Shown here: one piece after another, positions 58,956-64,000 of the stretch
Position numbering within the stretch: position 1 is the stretch's first letter
Layout of the letters: every line of letters begins with the position of its first letter
Assembly: GCA_028386065.3 (NCBI GenBank)
Contig: JAKUCV010007359.1
Span: 143,669 to 207,668 of the forward strand
Direction of reading: 5' to 3'
DNA from: Turnera subulata
Taxonomy: Eukaryota > Streptophyta > Magnoliopsida > Malpighiales > Passifloraceae
Length of the DNA: 64,000 bases
Notes under the pieces: generated by a model
The model's input: the letters and a program-made list of their open reading frames with translations, nothing else
Database searches by the model: none
What the model was told of the DNA's origin: nothing
Program-made: the position numbers and the translations under genes

Positions 58956-60979
58956 AAGTAAATCTTATTTAGCATATACTATCGTATTAATTTTGCATGG
59001 ACAAAAATGACAGAATGTAAGATAAGAATATATATGAAAAGTTGAAAACACAGCCATACTTGAAATAAACCTTGTTTGGTTTTCTTAATGTACGTATGCA
59101 TACAACTAATTCGAGTAATAATGGACAACACAAGGTTTCGTCAATCCAAAACTTTTATAAGCAAGCATATTTTTCAGCTTCACTTATACGTCGTCGAATT
59201 CTCCATGCATTTTTTCCTTAATCCAAAGCCTAAATGTTGTTTTTATATGGTCACGAAGAAAAGTCGGTGCTGAGGGAAATATATATGTGCTGTAAGCCTG
59301 CAGTGAGTGAGGAAGATTCACTTTCACGAAATTGAGGAATCAAGAAAAGAAAAAGGAAATAGAGGATATAGATATCCCCAAAATGTGTGATTCCCTCTCC
59401 TAATATACCACCCACTGAAATTTTCTTTTCTTTTCTTTTCTTTTCTTTTTCTTTTTCTTTTGTAAGGGAAATTCATTATTCTCTTTGCACTCCTCGACGG
59501 AAAAAAAAAAAACAAAAATCAATGTCTCCACCCATAATAGTTTATGATCAGATGCCACTAAACACAATCAAGACAATTCTAGAAACAAAAAAATCTTAGT
59601 AGTACTACTACTCCTGCCGGCCGGCTTTTGAATACTTAGAATAGGATGGTTAAATTTTCTTCATTATTTTATTTCACGACTAAAAGGATAATTATATATA
59701 GACTTCACATTTTTAACAGTTTAGCTCCTGAAGATCTGATGATAAGCTCTCAAAAAGTCAATGAGCTTACTCCTTTTAATCAACTAGCTAGAATCTACCC
59801 TTTGCAGTTTCCTTGTTTAGACGTTAATTAGTGGGCCGATGGTAGTGAATTATATTTCGCTTTCTAATTCTCTTACTGTTTAGTTATCATTCACGTTTTA
59901 CGTTTTAATTAAGTACTCCACCGATGGCCCCAGTCTACACGGTGGTGGTGAAAAGGTAGTACATGAACAGGAAGGGATCGAGCTGGCCTAGTAATTAGCC
60001 AAAGAGACATATGGCAAAACTCAATTTTCCACTTTAATTTGTGGAATCTTCTTTATGAAAAAGGGATGTCTTGAAGGCTAGCTAGCTTCTTAATTAATTA
60101 TTTTTTTCCAAAAAACAAATACAGAGAAGAAAAATGCTCTTAGTTTGTACATTGGCCGTGGTGGTGCTTCACAACCGAAATTAATCTAAAAGCAAAAAAG
60201 TTCCTGTCTAGTTCATATAGTCACCCAAAAAACCTTGTAAATAAATTTCAGGTATGCCTCACTTTTTTTTCGTGAGGGAGCACAAACTATCTATACAGTC
60301 AAAGCCAAACATATCTTTTTTGACGTTTGAAATATGAGGAGCAAAGCTTAAATAAAGTCGTCCTTCCATTATTACGACGCATTACGACTTTGAAATAGAC
60401 TACATCTTCTTTTCTTTGGTTTTCTAGTTATATTTTCTTTCTTTGCATATCGGCTTGTCCACTCCACGCTCATAATTACATTCTTTTATGTGAATGACAT
60501 TTGGCCTGCAAGTAATTGACTTTCTGGGATCGAGTCTAGTTGAAAATTTGACCCTCTTTCCCCCCAAATAATTAAATAAATAAATAAATAAATAATTTGG
60601 CCAAATTATATTTTCTCCGTCTTTTTTTGGTACGTTAATGACAGCAGATATAATCCCTGTTTCTTTTTTTAAAAAAATTACGTTTTAAAATCAATTATGT
60701 TTCAGAATTTTTATCTATTTGAAATAAATTATAAGAAGCGTTAGGTTTGCTGATTATATTCTCACCATGGACTAAGATTCTAAAAGTTATTGATGGATAT
60801 TCTGAAATAAAACTAATTTGTAGTAACTTGTAAGACGTCAACTCTGATAAACCCAAATATGGTTTCTCCTATTGCATGACTAATAAATAAGTGTCTGTTT
60901 GTCAAATAAGAATCTTTTTTCGTTTTACACATACATTTGATGGCGTTAAACTAGATTTTCAATCACTCTCACGGATAAT
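58956..60979. other. Intergenic, simple repeats only
   Basis: No gene seen. It contains a (TTTTC)n tract at about 59421-59461 and a (TAAA)n tract at 60572-60595. Both are simple slippage repeats. Confidence 0.6.
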
Positions 60980-61256
60980 AAATGCATAGGGCCACGTACG
61001 CACACGAGTTTATGTCAACTAAAACACACATCCAAACAGATTTTCTTTGAGCTGCACTGCCCTGACCTAATGGGTAAGTTAATGTGAAATGCTTCTATGT
61101 AACCCAAAAAAAAAATCAATTTTTTTTTTTGGGTTACATAGAAGCATTTCACATTAACTTACCCATTAGGTCAGGGCAGTGCAGCTCAAAGGAAATCTGT
61201 TTGGGTGTGTGTTTTAGTTGACATAAACTCGTGTGCGTACGTGGCCCTATGCATTT
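60980..61256. repeat. 277-bp near-perfect palindrome (long foldback)
   Basis: The left arm runs from AAATGCATAGGGCCACGTAC at 60980. The right arm ends in its reverse complement at 61256, with the centre near 61,118 in an A-run/TCAA/T-run. Over about 130 bp per arm I count two mismatches, plus some slack in the central A/T runs. Both mismatches are T opposite G, so they become G:U pairs in a plus-strand transcript. A transcript would fold into an almost complete hairpin. No transposase, tRNA-like or coding content is visible. Confidence 0.95.
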
Positions 61257-63335
61257 TTTTTTTCGACAAAAAAAAATAGATTTTTTTTTTCTCCATTTGG
61301 TATATCGAGCAATTTTGCTCCGATTAATTTGGATACGATTCGAATCGCGCACCTAATTATAAAAAATCATATTGTAAAACCTGCTTAAGTACATAGTTTA
61401 TGGGTAGGGCCTAAAAAGTGAAAACAGATTTTCTTAAATTTATATGAACAAAAACGACAAGCATATATGTATGTATAGACAAACACCACTACTTAAAACG
61501 TACATTGATGATACATAGATTCTGTTCACATGTACAATTCTATCATCCTATGTTGATGAGCCAAAGAAGCAAACAACTTCTATTAAATTCCTCAACTATT
61601 GAGAGGATTGACTATGCCGCCCATAATTCTTGTCTTTATTAATGATCTTGTCATATTGCCCCATAAACTTGGTCATCCATCATAACGTTATACGTAATAG
61701 ATTGATTAAGAAAGGACAATTAATTCTGATGGCTGTAAACAAAAAGGAAAAAAAGAAACACATAGCGCTATAGCTCTATGGTATATATACAACCAAAAAA
61801 TTGTGGTATGGTGGACCACATAATATATATGTAAGCCCAAAAGACAACAAAGGAAGAAAAATACAGTAGCAGTAGTAGTAGTAGTACTGTCTGCGGAGAG
61901 GGTTAATCTTGATAAATGAGGAGAAAGGCAAGGACAAATCAGTGAAAATGAAATGAGAGGAAAAGGAAAAAGTTTGGTAAAAGAAGGAAGGGACAGAGAA
62001 ACACAAAAAGTAGTAGAAAAGAAGAGATGGAGAGAGGGAAAGTCTGCAAAAAGAAGAGATACGTGAAAGAGTAATAAATGCAGAAAGTTGAAAGTCTCTC
62101 TCAGTCCTTTCAATCACAAAACGCACAATTTTTTTTCTCTATCGGTCACCGGAAAAGGAAATGACTAAGTTCTCACGTGTCACCTTCCCTTCCTCTCCCT
62201 CTCTTTTCCTTGATAAAAATTAAAAATTACTAAAATTTACTTTACTACTTGTAATATCTTTATTTTTTTTTTCTCTCCCGTTCTACGATCTTTCTTCTAC
62301 TACTTCTCTTATCACGATATTTCCCATTTCCCGTCACAATATTAGCCAACTTTTTAAATTTTGATCTTTTCAGAAATACAACTTCTTGATAAAATAATAG
62401 TATTGGTGACTTTTTGAGGATAAAAAATTAATTCTCCAAACGGTAGAAGTAGAACTATCAATATCATCGATGTTTACTTAGAGGCCCACAAAGCCATCCA
62501 CTCTACAGCCCAACGATTGGGTTGGAACAAACAAGTAGTGTACGAGTTTTTTAAATTGAGAATTTTCTTTGAAAATTCCAAATCTTTTCTTTTTTTTTTT
62601 TGGTTATTGCTTGTTCCATGTACCTTTTCAACTACTCTTTTTATTTGGTTTTCTATTATAGGCAAGTGCTCTGCTCACCCTCTCCCTGGCATTTGGTATC
62701 GAAATTTTTTTAATTAACTAGCTCTTCCTTACAATTGAGGGCAATTAATTCCAATTGTCAAATATTTAGAAAGTTTTCTAAAACTCCTCACCATTAAGTC
62801 ACCACCATCCCAACTCAAAATCATCTAGAACTTCCATAGACCAATTTAAATCTTTTTTTTTTCTAATCTTCTGAAAAAAAATAGTATGCAATCTAATCCT
62901 CACTATTGTTTGAATAATTACTAATATTTTTTTACATAAATTACTAGTGCAATTAAGAAGCGCGTGAAGGGGAAGCTGCGAGAATGGGGAAAGGGAGGGG
63001 GGTGGGTTTTTTCTCTGAAAAGGGAATATGTAGTAGTAGTAGTTGTTGCAGTAGAGAGGAGGCGAGGTGAGGGTTTGATTAGCTCGAAAAACGCGTAAAA
63101 GGCAAGGGAAGGGGAGGGCGTGCGATATAAAAAAGGGGAATATGATGATGATTTTTTGCCTCTTAAAGACTCCTCTCCTCCTCTTTTTCACACACACACA
63201 AAAGTAAAGTTTACTAGTACGACTACTCCTAGTACTAGTAACTTTGTGTGTTTGTGTGTGTGCTTGTTTGACAATCTGCTAAAAAAGAATGGAAAAAGAT
63301 CTCTCTCTTTCAAAAGTTGGGGGAATCCTAAAAAG
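61257..63335. other. Intergenic, AT-rich
   Basis: No supported gene. Short GTA/TAC triplet runs occur near 61,868 and 63,031 and a polypurine tract at about 61,915-62,060. Confidence 0.55.
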
Positions 63336-64000
63336 CACTACCAATTTCTGGCCTGTTTCTTTGGGCAGCCCCCCGTAAGCAATCGGTAAGAAAACAATGT
63401 TTTCTTATCGATTGCTTACGAATTCCTTACGGGAAAAACGTTTCTTACCATTTGCTTTCTGTTTCCTTACGGGCACCGTCCGTAAGCAAACCGTTCGTAA
63501 GTAAATTGCAATCCGTAAGGATTCTGTAAGTAAACGGTAAGCAAGCGTTCCTTACGGCTTTTATCCGTAAGGAAATGGTAAGTATTCCTTAACAAGACAG
63601 TCAGTGGGCCCCAGTCGTATATAATTTTTCCGTAAGGAAACGGTAAGTAATCGGTAAGAAAGAACTGTACTTACAATCATTTGTGGTAACAAATCCGTAA
63701 GTAGCCCGTAAGCAAAAATAAATAAATTTTAAAAAAAATAAACGCATGAAATGCATGAACCCAGAAACACCAATACCCAACACGCAGACACCCAGAAACC
63801 CTGAAATGCATGAACCCAGAAACACCAACACCCAACACGCAGACACCCAGAAACCCAGAAATGCATGAACCCAGAAACAACACAAAAAATGCAAACATTA
63901 GAACACAAATCCAATATTGATAAATGCAAACATTCAACACCTTAATTAATCAAAGTTAACATACAATCTGACATTGTTCTAAATAATTTGAAATTCTCAA
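63336..64000 (+). mobile_element. Probable 5' end of a CACTA (En/Spm-like) DNA transposon, cut by the window edge
   Basis: CACTACCAATTTCTGGCCTG at 63336 looks like a CACTA terminal inverted repeat. About 40 bp inside begins a dense field (63,373-63,715) of a short motif in both orientations: eight CGTAAG and four CTTACG hexamers, often within CCGTAAGGAAA or CGGTAAGTAA. Such subterminal repeat arrays, which bind the element's own TnpA-like protein, are a hallmark of CACTA elements. A 55-bp minisatellite follows. No transposase frame is visible, and the other end lies outside the window, so the terminal repeat and 3-bp target duplication cannot be checked. Confidence 0.65.
63748..63880. repeat. 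55-bp minisatellite, about 2.4 copies
   Basis: Units begin GAAATGCATGAACCCAGAAA at 63748, 63803 and 63858, an exact 55-bp period. It lies just inside the subterminal repeat field of the probable CACTA element. Confidence 0.93.

Noticed and set aside
49844..63335. A CRISPR array or bacterial-type operon
   Set aside because: No spaced direct repeats of that kind exist. The sequence is plant nuclear DNA.

Overview
The window is nuclear DNA from a flowering plant, most likely a eudicot. Genes are split by short GT-AG introns in AT-rich flanks. The recognisable genes are plant families: clade 2 glutamate receptor-like channels, a C1-less plant diacylglycerol kinase and a plant-type SmE. The repeats are plant L1 LINEs whose ORF2 ends in an RNase H, a tRNA-derived SINE and a probable CACTA element end. 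I could not identify the species.

Layout. 1-5,594: no gene recognised. 5,595-7,591 (-): complete SmE core spliceosomal protein gene, 6 exons. 8,625-12,290 (+): GLR copy 1, 5 exons, 964 aa. 13,399-14,911: an orphan last exon of a diacylglycerol kinase gene fused to a 5' piece of SmE, both on the minus strand. 15,424-15,647: SINE. 15,789-27,814: two L1-type LINEs placed head to head, one (-) and one (+). 28,406-32,156 (+): GLR copy 2, 5 exons, 971 aa. 32,778-38,501 (-): complete diacylglycerol kinase gene, 12 exons, 483 aa. 42,495-45,811 (-): TrmO-like tRNA methyltransferase with an N-terminal membrane segment, 8 exons, 391 aa. 46,358-49,843 (+): membrane-anchored Asp-box sialidase-like protein, 9 exons, 406 aa. 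49,844-63,335: gene-poor, with a near-perfect 277-bp foldback at 60,980-61,256. From 63,336: probable left end of a CACTA transposon running off the window.

The first half is explained by one event. An ancestral SmE(-)/GLR(+)/DGK(-) block was tandemly duplicated from inside SmE intron 3 to inside DGK intron 11. This gave two GLR genes and one new junction at 14,040-14,070 with 29 bp of filler. At the junction the SmE promoter and exons 1-3 lie upstream of DGK exon 12 on the same strand, with splice sites kept and phases matching. A 96-residue SmE-DGK chimera could therefore be made. This candidate new gene is the most interesting object here. The LINE pair later pushed GLR copy 2 about 13 kb away from its SmE-derived neighbour.

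All gene models were built by hand from splice signals and reading-frame continuity. None was tested against transcripts or databases.
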